Below are positions 12,460-25,416 of a stretch of DNA of 64,000 nucleotides, in pieces. Position numbers and translations under genes: made by a program. Position 1 is the first letter of the stretch. Every line of letters begins with the position of its first letter. The DNA comes from Sphagnum magellanicum (lineage: Eukaryota; Streptophyta; Sphagnopsida; Sphagnales; Sphagnaceae), in the NCBI GenBank assembly GCA_021904315.1, contig CM038910.1, positions 5,146,001-5,210,000 on the forward strand, in the 5' to 3' direction. The notes under the pieces are model-generated. The model saw nothing but the letters and a program-made list of their open reading frames with translations. It made no database searches and had not been told where the DNA came from.

Positions 12460-12971
12460 TGTTAAATAGTAATCCATGTGGTCAAACTTGAGTTACCGTT
12501 AAATTATTAATTTTTGGAATTTTGGGTTTATAGGTGTTTAAATCAATATTTGTAATGTCACACCAACCTACGAATTGATTTTCACCCACCGCTCAAGGTG
12601 ATTTCTCCTCTCGTTTAGGATCTAGGTTGTTACGCATTTATGCATCTTTGCCGATGTTTTTTTATGAGTGTTTTGTATTTCGTTCCGCATGGATGTTTTC
12701 TTCTATGTGATTAGCAAGTGTATGTGAGACATATCTATTATAGTGTTCTAGTTATGACATGTAGTGTAGTGGTGATGTTGAAAGATAAACATGCACTTGA
12801 TATAGTCTAAAGAACATATGTGATGTAACTACAATTGTGGTTTCTTCTAATACATTGTTGCTCGCCAATTCGCATGTACTAATCTTTAAACTTGATCACA
12901 AAATAATGTCTTGGTTTTTAAAAATAATATTCTTATAATATTCAAGCAATTACAAACCTTGAAAATTCACA
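12460..12971 (+). repeat. 5' LTR of the copia element
   Basis: 512 bases, aligning end to end with 17373-17896. Shared blocks include ATTTTGGGTTTATAGGTG, GATCTAGGTTGTT, GCAAGTGTATGTGAGACATA and CAATTGTGGTTT. Starts TG and ends CA as LTRs should. Confidence 0.93.
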
Positions 12972-12984
12972 AGTTATGGGCCCA
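12972..12984 (+). other. primer-binding site matching the anticodon arm of initiator tRNA-Met
   Basis: AGTTATGGGCCCA begins directly after the 5' LTR. It is complementary to the anticodon stem-loop region of initiator tRNA-Met (GGGCCCAUAAC), not to the tRNA 3' end. This is the half-tRNA priming known for Drosophila copia, yeast Ty5 and Volvox Osser; most angiosperm copia elements carry TGGTATCAGAGC instead. Confidence 0.8.
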
Positions 12985-15900
12985 TTGTATAGCCTCATTG
13001 ACAAGTTTGAAGGGTGAGATTACATGTTGTGGAAATTCAAAATGGAGACTCTCTTGAAGGCAAGGGAGTTGTGGAGTCTTGTTGGTGGGACTAACCAAAA
13101 GCCAATTGCAACAACTATGAATGGTCTTGCTACCTACACTAAGTGGGAAAACCGGGTTTTGAATATCATTATTCAAAGTTTGTCTAACAATCAACTAATG
13201 ACTATGCATCAAGAGACTACCACATGAAGTATGTGGAAGGCTCATAAAAAACAGCATTTTGAAAAAGGGTTGATAAATCAACTCTTTTTAACGAGGAGGT
13301 TCTTTGCTTGCCAAATGAGCTTTAGCGAGATTATGGAACAACATGTGAACAAGTTGAACAAGATCATAAAATAGCTTGATGCCATTGCGAAAGTGCCTCC
13401 TAAGGTCAAGGTGATGGTGCTTCTCATGAGCTTGCTTGATAATTACAAACTTTTGGTCACGTCAGTAAAATTTTATGAGTCTACAAGACTAACATGGGAG
13501 GTTGTCACTACCAAACTACTAAATGAAGAATTCATGAAAAGAGAAAATGGTGATAATTCTAGTGCATCTAACAGAGCACTTATTCACACAAGTCACAAAA
13601 GTGTAGGGTTTAAGAAAACTACCAAAGACAAATCCCAAGATATTTGTAATATTGTAAGAAGAAAGGTCACTTGGTAAGAAATTGCATGAAAAGAAAAGTG
13701 GATGAAAATCTAAACAATTTGACAAAAAAATTGATACAAAGAAAATAGTGCAACTGATCATAATGAGGCTTTTGTTGTTGTAGCTTTGTCTATGACTAAT
13801 GTTGATGTTTGGTATGTGGATTTTGGTGCATCTATACATTTTTTTCATAGAAGAAATTGCTTTTATGAATATGAAAAAACATCACCAATTGAAATATATA
13901 TGGGAAATAATTCAACACAAAAGATTGTAAGCAAAGGAAAAATCATGATGAAATTAACAATGAGAGAAAATACCATATTTGCAATGTTAAATGATGTTAT
14001 TTATGTTCCTAGTTTAACAAAGAACCTTTTTTTTGTGAGTGAGGCAACATCTCAAGGGTATAGTGTAGAGTTTGATGATGATAATTGTGAAATAAAAAAA
14101 AGCTAAAAAAAGGTGTTTGTGCACATGATTCAAAAACATTGACTCTACAAATTGCAGTGCACTACTTTTGGTGTTGAATAACAAGCTCATGTTGCATGTG
14201 GAATCATTGACAAAATGGCACCAACAGCTGGGCCATTTGGGCATCAACAATTTTAAATTAATGGTGAAATAGAAGTTAATATATGGATTGTCCATCAACA
14301 AGGATGTGAAATTTGAGTTTTACGAAAGTGTCATGCTTGGAAAACATCATCAAGAACCATTTCCTAAAGAAGGAGGATCGAATGTTTTGTAAAAAATTTG
14401 GGACTAAATCACTATGTTGTGCATTCCTATGTTAGTGCCTACAACTATCATTGTCGTCACACATACAACACATAACATAGAGATACCTATAATGGTACAC
14501 CACATTTAACCAAAATATGACTCACTTGCAACAAGCAAAAATCCAAGCCCAAAACATAAAAGTAACAAAAACCATGAATTAAATAAAATTGTAAAACACA
14601 GGAAAAACCTACAAACATGAAACACTATACCTTGGAATCTCAAATCACCAAAAGTGATTTGATATCACACAACTTGAAATTATATCCCATGACAAAATAT
14701 CTCAAACCTTGTTCACACCTAAAATGGTTCAAGATAAAACTAATAAACTTAGGTAACCCAATTTATGCTTAACTAAATGGATTTAACTAACACACCTAAC
14801 AACTGTGACTTTGGGGACCAACAATGACCTCTTCTTTTCGGGGAGTGCGATACTTTTTTATTTTCACCAATGATTATTCAAGGAAAACGTTATACTACTT
14901 TTTATGTTAGAAAGGAAAATGTTTCTCCAAATTCAAGGAATTTAAGGTGTTTGTTGAAAGTCAAATAAAAAGGAAGTTGAAAATCTTGAAGAATGATAAT
15001 GGTGGTGAGTTTACTTCCAAGGAATTTGAACAATTCATAAAATTTCATGGAATCCAACATAAAAAATTGGCACCCCATAGTCCTCAACAAAACAAAATAA
15101 TAGAATGGATGAACCGAAAGATTGTGGAGGCTGCATGTAATTATTACATCACAACTTGGTTTGAGTCCAAAAATTTTGGCAAAAGTTGAGGACACAATAG
15201 TCTACCTGAAAGTTATAAATCTTCACAAAATTGTGAGTGAAATGACATTTGAAAAAGTGTGGAGTGGAAGAAGTTGTATGTGAAACATTTACGAGTTTTT
15301 GGACGCATAACATATGCACAAAAACTTGAAATGCAAGAACTAAATTAGAGCTTTAAAGCACTAAATGTGTTTTGTAGGCTATAGTTTGCTTTAAAAATAT
15401 ATTGGCTAATTGAATAATCAACAAGAAAGTTGATCATTAGTCAAGATGTGACGTTCAATGAAACTATTAAAAAAGGGTTGTTAGTGGGTGTAATGTCAAT
15501 GTTTGCACGAACACAAGAAGAGCAAAAGGTGTTTATAAATATGTTTGAAGATGATGAAGAAGTGGGAGATGAAGAATTAATTTCACACAAAGCAACCACA
15601 ACTCCATTTAACATCATGGTGCAACCAAAATCCCAACTTTAGTTGCATGGGCAAGTTGCATCACAATAGTCTACCCACACAATGACATATGTACAATTAG
15701 TTGTGAGGTGGTAAGCTAGACAAAAAGTGGACTAACAAAGTTAACTCACTATGCTTGTGTTGCCACTTTTGATGATGAGCTTACAACACTAACAGAAGTT
15801 TTCCAGAGGGAAGATGGGAAACGATGGAAGGAAGCAATAGACACAAAATATAATTATCTATTTCAAAATAAGACATGGGACCTTGTGGAACTTCCTAAAG

Positions 15901-17360
15901 GAAAAAAAACCATTGATTGTAAATGAGTTGTCAAGATGAAGCAAAAGGTAAATGGCAAAGTGGAATGCTACAAAATGCGGGTGGTGGCAAAAGGCTTTTC
16001 ATAAATTGAAGGGATCGATTATGAAGAAACTCTTGCACCAATTGCAAGATATATTTCAATTTGAATGTTACTTTGGATAGGTGTTATGATGAATTTCGAA
16101 ATTCATCGAATGGATGTGAAAACATCGTTTCTCCACAGAAAATTGAAAGAGGATGTCTACATGGTCTAGCTTGAAGGAAATGAAAAACTTGATTCTAAGG
16201 AGCTATCTGCAAATTACAAAAAACCATATATGGCTTGAAGCAAGCATTGTGGGTTTGGAATGAAAGAATTGATGGATTCTTAAAGCAAAAAGGCTTTAAA
16301 CAATATAGATTAAACATCAACATCTACATGCAAATGGAGCGATAACAACTAGTTCTCTACTTGGTTTTTTACACATATGATCTACTGCTTTTCAATCAAG
16401 ATGTTGATGATACTAGAAGGTCAAAACAACATTCTTTGAAGAGTTTGACAAGGATCTAGGAAAGCTTGATTTTTGCTTAGGCATTCAAGGACCACTAGAG
16501 ATTGATTGAAAAAGACCATTAACCTTGGCCAAGTTGAATATGTGGGTTCTAGAATGTTCAAGCGATTTGAAATGGAAGAGTTGAAGCCATTAAAAACACC
16601 ACTTGATGTCAATGTTTAATTTAGTAAAGAACAATGTCCAAATTCAAAAGATGAAATTGCAGAAATGGAAAAGGTACCATACAGCGTAACATTTGGACGC
16701 ATCATGTATGCTATTAATATTAGTAGGCTTATCATTGTTGTTGTCTTAAGAATGGTTCAATTCATGCAAAATTTGGGATACATGCATTGGAGAGATGTGA
16801 AGCAAATCATGAGCTACCTCCAAAGGATGTAAAACTATTGGCTTCAATATATAGGAACAAAAAAGGATGATGATTTGATGATTCTCACATCCTATTATGA
16901 CACAAATTGGGGTGGAGATTTGGAAACAAGGAATCAAGCACTGGATATGTCTTGCTTTTAAGCAAGGCAACAATAAGTTGGAGCAACAAGCAACAACCTA
17001 TAGTGGCACTATTTACAACTAAAGCTGAGTACAAGGTGTGTGGTTAGTCAAACCATTAAAGAAGTAATTTGGTTATGAAGGTTTTTAAGGGAATTAAGAT
17101 TCCCACAAAATAAACCTATTGTAATGCACATAAATAGCCACAGAAGCTTAACATTAATCAAGAATTTCGTTCAACACAACAAGACAAAACACATTGACAT
17201 TTAACATCATTATGTGAAGGATAAGGTTGTGGTTAGTGAAGTGCAATTTTTGTATTGCTCAACATCAACCATGTGTGCCAATGTTCTTAAAAAAAGGTCT
17301 TCCTGGTCCAAAACACATACAATGCATTGAGGTTATTGGATTTGAAAAACTCGAGATGTG
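12985..17360 (+). pseudogene. decayed copia gag-pol polyprotein
   Basis: Recognisable pieces in order: gag (about 13024-13680, with in-frame stops and a CCHC knuckle disrupted near the end); protease (about 13800-14100, WYVDFGAS where DSGAS is expected, so the catalytic triplet is altered); integrase zinc-binding part (HQQLGHLGI, about 14217-14247); integrase core (MTSSFRGVRYFFIFTNDYSR from about 14825, then LKNDNGGEFTSKEF and HSPQQN); reverse transcriptase (about 15790-16500), in which the canonical YVDD reads YTYD; and RNase H (about 16880-17230, DTNWGGD). Many stops and frameshifts, so no function. The integrase is split by a foreign segment of about 400 bases. I do not attempt to restore any frame. 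Confidence 0.92.
14405..14804. other. approximately 400-bp insertion splitting the copia integrase
   Basis: Integrase homology stops after the FPKEGGSNV segment (about 14370-14390) and resumes with LWGPTMTSSFRGVRY at about 14805. The intervening sequence has no copia similarity that I can read. I see no clear terminal inverted repeats or target-site duplication, and borders are approximate to about 15 bases. Confidence 0.5.
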
Positions 17361-17372
17361 ACAAAGTGGGAG
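17361..17372 (+). other. polypurine tract of the copia element
   Basis: ACAAAGTGGGAG lies immediately before the TG of the 3' LTR, the position and composition expected of the plus-strand primer of copia elements. Confidence 0.85.
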
Positions 17373-17896
17373 TGTTAAAATAATAATTCATGCGATCAAA
17401 CTTGAGTTCAATTAAATTATTAATTCCTAGAATTTTGGGTTTATAGGTGCTTAGATTAATATTTATTATGCGTAAACAACCTCCTAATTGACTTTCACCC
17501 ATCGTTCACAATGATTTCTCCTTTGATTTATGATCTAGGTTGTTTACGCATTTATGCGTCTTTGTTAATGTTTTTTGAGGAGTGTTTTGTATTTAATTAT
17601 GTTTGGATGTTTTCTTTTGTGTGATTAACAAGTGTATGTGAGACATACTTTAAACTAATATATTACAATGTTTTAGTTATGACACATAATGTAATGGTGA
17701 TGTTGAAATATAAGCATGCACTTAATATAGTTTTAAAAAAACATGTGCTATAACTACAATTGTGGTTTTCTTTTATACATTGTTGTTCGTCAATTTGCAT
17801 GTACTGATTTAAAAACTTGATCACAAATTCAAATCTTAGTATTTCTCTATAATATTCTTGTAGTATTCAAGTAATGGCAGATCTTGAAAATTCACA
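17373..17896 (+). repeat. 3' LTR of the copia element
   Basis: 524 bases, collinear with the 5' LTR at 12460-12971 apart from substitutions and short indels. It is followed directly by the CATTG duplication. Confidence 0.93.
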
Positions 17897-17954
17897 CATT
17901 GTACATGTTTCATATACCATGACACATCAATGTATATACACATTACATACATTA

Positions 17955-18030
17955 ATGCACACATTCATCAAGGTTTGAACCCAAAACTTCATGGAGATGC
18001 ACTAAGGTCTTCACCACCAAACCATTTCAA
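17955..18030 (-). repeat. tRNA-derived SINE-like head
   Basis: On the minus strand TGGTTTGGTGGTGAAGACC (A-box-like, plus-strand 18006-18024) is followed about 40 bases later by GGGTTCAAACC, a near-consensus RNA polymerase III B box (plus-strand 17972-17982). This spacing is typical of plant tRNA-derived SINEs. The 3' limit and tail are not resolved and there is no cloverleaf, so it is not a functional tRNA. Confidence 0.45.
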
Positions 18031-18857
18031 GACTTTGATAAGATAAAAAAAAGTTTAAACTTCGACATATATCTATTTAAGAAATTCAAAGTTTAACATT
18101 TTGTTTTCAAAAATTATTTAAATGGTACAAATGAAAACATGAACTTGAAGCTTATACAATAATCTATTCATGAAAATAATTATAACTAATAATTATGCAA
18201 TTTGAAGGGTTAAAAAAAACCCTCAAATAATATGTTATGAAATAAATAAAAATTTGATAAATGTTTTTTTGTTTAAATTCATTTACAATATTCATAAATG
18301 GGATTCAATTCAATGTGAATTCAAAAGTGCTTTCATTAAATATTTAACAAATATATTTTTGTTGTGTAAAATATATGTTTAATTTTTGAAAAAAAATCAT
18401 TTTTTTTTCATCAATATGACTACATACAATTTTAAAAATAAATTGCGTGATGTTATTCAAATTGTAATAACCCATAAGTAGTTTTATTCACATTTGCATA
18501 TTACAAATTTATGGAGTTCCAAAATTGCTTAAATCCTTCAACATTACCTTGAAAAAATATCAAATTAAAATTTGGTAAAATTTGATATTTTTTGGAAAAA
18601 ACCATTGTTGGTGTTTCCCCCCCCTTAAAATTGGCAAAAATTGGCCACTAGAAGAATAATTAATTAATAATCAATATAACCATTTTTTCAACATCACATT
18701 TGTTTAACAACATTAGTTAGAAACTAAAAAAATGATTAACTACACAACTTTGAAAAATATATCACAACATATATATATAGCAATACATTTTACCTTTTTA
18801 AAAATAAAAGAAACATAATTTGGTGATATTTTGGCATTAAATAATTGGATTACCCCG

Positions 18858-18888
<31 letters not shown>

Positions 18889-21800
18889 CCGCTTTAGTCA
18901 ACAATATTTTTTACTTTATCTTTGGTGGAAAATTTTCACAAGTTGGTGTTTTTTTTGGGAAAAGAAAAGAAAATAAAATAAGTGAATAAAAAATTAGGTT
19001 ATATATATATTAGTTTTTGGGTAAAAGGTGTAATTTAATTACTCCTAATGTATGGTGCTATTTATTCAAGAATATATTTGTAAATAATATATGTTGGTTT
19101 AATGTGTGTGTATTTAGAAAATTAAGTAATAATAAGGTGAGAAACAATAGGTTAAACAATCATTTAATACACTCCAAAAAAGTTTTGTTTGATGCACATG
19201 GTTTAAAGCTCCAACATTTTGTGACCCCTATGAGAATAATGCAAGTTCAATGAATTTTTGTTAAAACCATAAATAGTTTCAACATCAAATTTACTTTAAA
19301 CTTACATCAATACATATATAAGTTAAAATTATATATTGGGTTCTAAGAATTGTAGCAAAAATATTGGGGGGTTTTAACAAACTAATATCTCCATGTATTG
19401 GCTATAGCCAAAACATAATTAAATCTTCTTATCAATGATCATCATTTATAACACCACAAAATTGAAAATGATAATAATAATAATTCATTGATGTCATTAT
19501 TAGGACATCACCATTTTTTTAAAATAATTATAAATTTTCAGATCTAAATACTTAGACATTAGCTTGTAACAAAACAAGCTTAAAAACAAATGTTAAATCA
19601 TGGTAACAATAAAATAATAATATACCCAAACACTTTTATAAAAAAAATCTAACTAGGATTTATATTTCTTTTACATCAAGGGATAAAATGGATAAATAAT
19701 TTAAGGGTTTTTTTTGAAATTTTGTTATTGTGGCATCATGAACATTTGTAATTAAAAATTTATCCAATGACAAACGAACTAAAGGAAAAACATTAATTTA
19801 ATTTTATGTAAATGTACAAGTTTGAACATTAATATAAAGGTCTACATGGACCCTAAACTTTGTATATATGAACATTTTGACTTAATTTTTAGTTCAAATA
19901 TAAATGTGAAACATAATTTTTAAAAATATATCCATTAAAAAAATTGTGGTGAACAAAAATGCAATTAAATAGTAATGGATTTAACATATTCAAAATGAAT
20001 GATTCAACTCATGTGCAAATATTGATAGTTCAAGTGATGTGAAGTCTTTATAATTTGTTGCACGTGTTATTAAATTATGATAAGTGTAAAATACAACCCA
20101 TGAACAATGGTCTCAACATGATAAAAATGTATAATTAAATTCATGTACCATGTTGTTAGTTGAAGAGATGTCAAAAAAATCACTAACCATTATAGTGTAT
20201 GTTGCCTTTATAATTTTGAATGCTACATTTTACAAGGAATCTTCTAGGGTGGAAAAATTTTCCATGTCATAAAATTTTCCATTATTATAAAATTCAACAT
20301 GGAGGAAAAAAATAATGCTAATGAACAAGGTATTCATTATTTTCACTATGGAAATTATGCACAAATAATTAGCAAACACTTTCATTTGCTATTTGTGCAT
20401 GATGATAATAAATCAAACAGTGGTCAAATTGAACAAATAGTTGCAATGGGTGGTAGTAGAAAAACACAATATTTTTTCTTGTGATGGTATAGGGAGTTTT
20501 CTACATGGTAAATGAGCCCATCTTTAAAGTTTAAACCCTAAAACCCATAATCTCATTTCAAACACTCAGATAAATTTTCAAATTATTTTTCATCAACACA
20601 TAGTTACATTTATTGAACTATGTCACATCAATTATTTTCCATAGGTTGATTTTCTAATTTGGACACCATAATATCAATGACATTTACATATGTGAAAACC
20701 ATGATATTGATTTATTCCAAAAGAAAAAGCCATTTAAAAAATTTTGAGACTTGAAAAAGGTAATGTATAAAATCAAGATTGAATGTTATATATTGTACCA
20801 ATTGGTTGGTATTCCAATTCAAAATTACACATTGTAAGAAGGTTTTTAATTTAAATTTCTTTTGCATTACAATCAAGGTTTTTTGGTTGGGGTTTTTTCA
20901 ATCCTTTGTTTATCTTCTTTCAATTTTATTAATAGTTTTGTTTAATATATATTTTGCATAGTGGCAGCATGTGTATTCATCTTGGGGAGGTCACTCCTTA
21001 TGTATTTTAGGAAGCACTTGAAACAAAAGGGTATTTTTTGGTATGTTATGAAATAATAAATTATGAGATAATAAGTATATTTTAGATAAACATATACTAA
21101 ATATATTTTGAATATATTCTCATAATGAACCTATTTGTGTTTAAGTAAATTATAAATTTTTCCCAATAAGTTACACTTTATATATTTTTCAACTTGTTTA
21201 GAATAAAATGGAAGTGACATCTCCAATATATTCATCTATGATCATGGTGCTCAATTCAAATGATGCTTACATGGTTTTGGTTTTATTCTTTGTAGTCCTT
21301 TTGATTAAAACCCTATAAAATAATTTTAGGTGAAGATCAAACCTTTAACAACTTGTTATTCATATAGATCCTATTCACAATTCCCTTGTCCAATTGCATA
21401 CCATTATGACAAAAAATTTAAAATAATATTGTTTGTTTGATATTGTATCAGTTTTCGGAGGATTTTTGGTAAATGAAATCAAGAAATACAACATGGTTAT
21501 CTCACTTTTTGTTAATAGAATATAATGATAAGAGATGGGTAAAACATTTAACATGAATGGGCTTTTAGGATAAAACAAACATATTACCAAAAAAATAAAT
21601 AATGTTGTATGTGTATAATGTTACAAAAAGGCATGCAAAGGGCAACAATAAATCAATATAAATGGAGAAGTGGGATGTCAACAATCAATGGAATTCAAAG
21701 GAACCATGCATGGGTTAATGTTCATGTTGTGGAAAATGTTTTTAATGAATAAGCAACCCATTAGTTAATGTCATGGACATTAAGCATTAAAAAAAAATTC

Positions 21801-24800
21801 TAAACATATGTAAGGAATATGTTTAAAGTTTTGTAGAAATTTTAATTATTAAAATTTTATAAAATTAATAATTGATAGAAGTTTTAGAAGATGTTGAAAA
21901 TTGTTTCTAAAAGGCATAGTCAACAAAAGCTTCTAGAAGGTTACTTAGATGATGAACTTTATAAAATTTTCATTGCTTAATATAAATACAAGTTTCAAAG
22001 GCACCATCCTTTAATCTTGACAACACAAGTTGTGACCTTGTATTGTTAATCCATTTCATGCTTAATTTGCATCATGTTTTATTCAAGCAATAAAGTCTAT
22101 AATTTTTATTGATTATCATTTTATTTTGTTTTTTCAAGTCCATACAATTTACTCCTTGTATCTTTGGCTTGTCCTCGAGAATTGATGAAATTTAAATAAA
22201 TCATGCATAATTTCTTGGTTCACTTTGTATTTGTGTATGAATTTGCAACTTGCCAATATGGAGATTTAATAATTCATGCATGGATTATTAAAGGCAAGCC
22301 ACACTTGATGGTCGTGTTATTGTTAATGCAATGTTTCAAATGATAATTTTTTTCACATAAATCCATAATTAAATAATTTCATTTAAATAAATGACTTGGC
22401 AATTGACATGGTATTGGTGGTAATTTAATGTTAATAATCATTGTTTATTAACAATGAGTTTTGAAAAAAACTAAATTTCAAAATGTGACATAAATTTTAT
22501 GTTAAGTCTAAAAAAGGAACATTTATTCAATAACAACATTTGTCCCATGTTCTTTCTTGCCCCTTTTCCTTCACATTACAAGTTTTATCCACAAAGTTAT
22601 TTTCCTATATTATTTTGAGCAAACCCTTTTCATCAACATTAGCAATTAGTTGCATTTACACATTAGTATTTATAGTCCAATTTGCATAATATTTTTTTAC
22701 ATTAATCTACAAAGCTCCATCCTATATATTTTCATATTGCGGTTAAACTACGTATTCATTTTCATCAAAATGTAACCCTTTAATTGCAACAAGTAAATAG
22801 TTCTCATAAACCTTCAATGAATGACATCGTCAACAATCAAAATGTGGCCTTTTTATGAGGAACAAATGTTTTCAATTGTTTTCGAATTGAAAATTTCACC
22901 AAAAATAGTTCAAGGTACAAAATTTGTGAAGGAAAATATTGAATTTTCATGAATATTCTATTTGTTGAAATTTCAAATTTCAAATTTAAATAATTATTCA
23001 ACAAACACATGTCAAAGTTGCCAATTTATAGTATCTTGATAAACAAAGCTAACCATTTAAGAGTGAAATGATGATGAAAAGTTTCAAATCCTTCCTATAA
23101 CACATGCATTTTTAAACATTCAACATTCAACCTCACTTTTACATATTCAAAATGAATAGGAGTTTGTCTCAAAAAAAAAAAAAACTTTAAATATGAAAAT
23201 GTATATCATACATGGCAACTTCAACACATGTCTATCAAATAATTAGTTAATTTTGAAGATTCCATAGACTTAACATATATTTAATCTAGATTGAATAGTA
23301 ATAGACTTAACATAGTATATTTGAAATTAAGAAAAATTCCTTGAAAAAATATTTTCATCTAAGAAAAATATTCTTTGAAAATATTAACATTTTTCAAAAT
23401 AATACAATTTGTCTCAAAGCCACCAATGTATTATGCTATTGATAGCTTGACCCAATTCACAATCAAAGAGCTAGGGGTTTCTACCATGCCTATGACTCAT
23501 CTTTGGCATTAATTAAATTTTAAGAGGGTTAGTTAGAAAAAAAAAACCCCAAGAATAATTTCCCGAAATTCTAAAAAATTAAACTTAATTCAAAACACAA
23601 GATAATTTTGAAACATATCAACGAACTTAAAATACTTGGAGACTATTTTTGAAAATTTTAAAATGTTAATATTGGGCCCACCAAACCCTTTTTTTTCCAA
23701 AAAATGGAATATTTTGACAATATTTGCCAAAGATGAATCATAGCTATGATAGTTGCTAAGGGAAAATTGGGTGACCAAAAAAAATTTAGGAATAGAATTC
23801 CAAATTTTTTTTTTCACCTTCCCCACAAGAGAAAAAAAAAGGTCCTCTTGGATGCATGTTGGCTCACCTCATTGGCTTGGATGGATTTTAATTGTGTTTG
23901 TATACAAACAAGGTTTATAATATTAACATAAATATACACAATCCTATAGGACCTTTTGAAAAGGTTTAAGTGTAGGTGTGTAGGAAAAAAGTTATTAATC
24001 AATGAAAATCTCAAGAATGGTCACTTGAATTAATTTTTGTCAATTGTTTTGAGTGAAGTAGTAGTTAAATGGAATGACAAGTTTTCAATTAGGTCTTGGT
24101 AAAATTGGGAAGACCAATGAAGTTGATCAAGGAGGTGTTAGTTTTCAATTTGTGAAAGAATAGGTTTTTGCATTAGCATGAAGGGAAAATTCTCGTAGCA
24201 AATGACATTGTGAGAATTCGAAGCAAAACAAACTTCCCATGTCCAAATCATGGACCTTCACATTTTTCCTCATAACATGTATAGTTGCAAATTAGACCCA
24301 TCACTTATGCCATTTTTATTTTAAAATTTTTATTTTGTCATGGATGCTATTGTAATCATTTATGATTATTAGTCATGGATGCCATGTTTTGATGCAATAT
24401 TTTTATGGTGATAATTTTATAATTAAAATGAGAATCCACTTCAAATTTGAGGAGAAAATGAATAAATATTCACCAACAAACATGGAATAATAAAATGTTA
24501 AGATCATTGCTATAGAGTCTTTGAGATTTCGATGAAAATAGAAGCAATTATGGAATTGGGATGTGTGTGAGAATTGTTGAGTTTTCTTTAGTGGTTTAGT
24601 TTGTCGATCAAGAAACTTAGAATGATTTCTCTAGGTTTAGGGTTTAGTGCATTTACTAGGAATTTATAAAGGGAATATGATTGTGAAAGATTTTTGCACC
24701 ATATGGTTTAAGCAAATGCTCTTGAGCACCTCCCCTAATTTTCGGACCTACTACACCCTCGGGGCACAAACCCTAAAATTTACATCTAACAAGTGAGAGG

Positions 24801-25181
24801 GCAAACAAACAAAATGTTCCTTTATTAGGACGATTACGCATCCGTGTTATTACAAAATATATCACAAAAGAAGAACAAGTTCTTCTTATATGATGGAAAC
24901 AACATTCTGGAATATAATCTGTCAGTTCACCTCAGAAATGCAAAAGCCACAAAAAGGCAGACTGGTAGATTATTTTTGCAGAATACTTGGATGAATGGAC
25001 ATTATGGAACATAATTTGATGTAAATCGGCCGAAATTTTACTGCAAATTAAAACACTACCAAAAAACACAAAAATAAATAAATAAATAAATAAATAAATA
25101 AATGAAACACAAGGGAGGAAAATGAAAGGAATAGGGGGGAACCCATTCATATTGATACTTGGCCTAATGTTAGCCACTAAC
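18031..25181. other. AT-rich gene-free region
   Basis: About 7 kb with very high AT content and no open frame that resembles a protein family. It contains a run of 28 C at 18858-18885, an AAAT microsatellite at about 25074-25102, and CCCTAAA words at about 20530 and 24636. Long decayed repeats are likely, but I cannot assign them. Confidence 0.6.
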
Positions 25182-25383
25182 TGGTGTGCAGTTAGTTAAC
25201 AGCAGTTGCTTAACTAGTTGGGTGGAGGGAAAGAAACCAAAAACTGCCGTGCAGTTAGTTATCAGCAGTTGCTTAACTAGTTAATTGGGTGGAGGGAAAG
25301 AAACTAAAAACTGCCGTGCAGTTAGTTAACTAGTTGTGAAGGGGGAGGGAAAAAATAGAACTGTTGTTCAGTTAGTTAATGAG

Positions 25384-25416
<33 letters not shown>

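Larger units (their letters stand above)
12455..17901 (+). mobile_element. complete but inactive Ty1/copia LTR retrotransposon with CATTG target-site duplication
   Basis: The element itself spans 12460-17896. Both LTRs begin TGTTAAA and end TTCACA. The five bases before the left LTR (12455-12459) and after the right LTR (17897-17901) are both CATTG, a perfect target-site duplication that fixes the borders. Internal order is primer-binding site, gag, protease, integrase, reverse transcriptase, RNase H and polypurine tract, the copia order. Every coding segment has stops or frame breaks, and the two LTRs differ by roughly 15% by eye over their first 100 bases, so the insertion is old. Confidence 0.95.
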
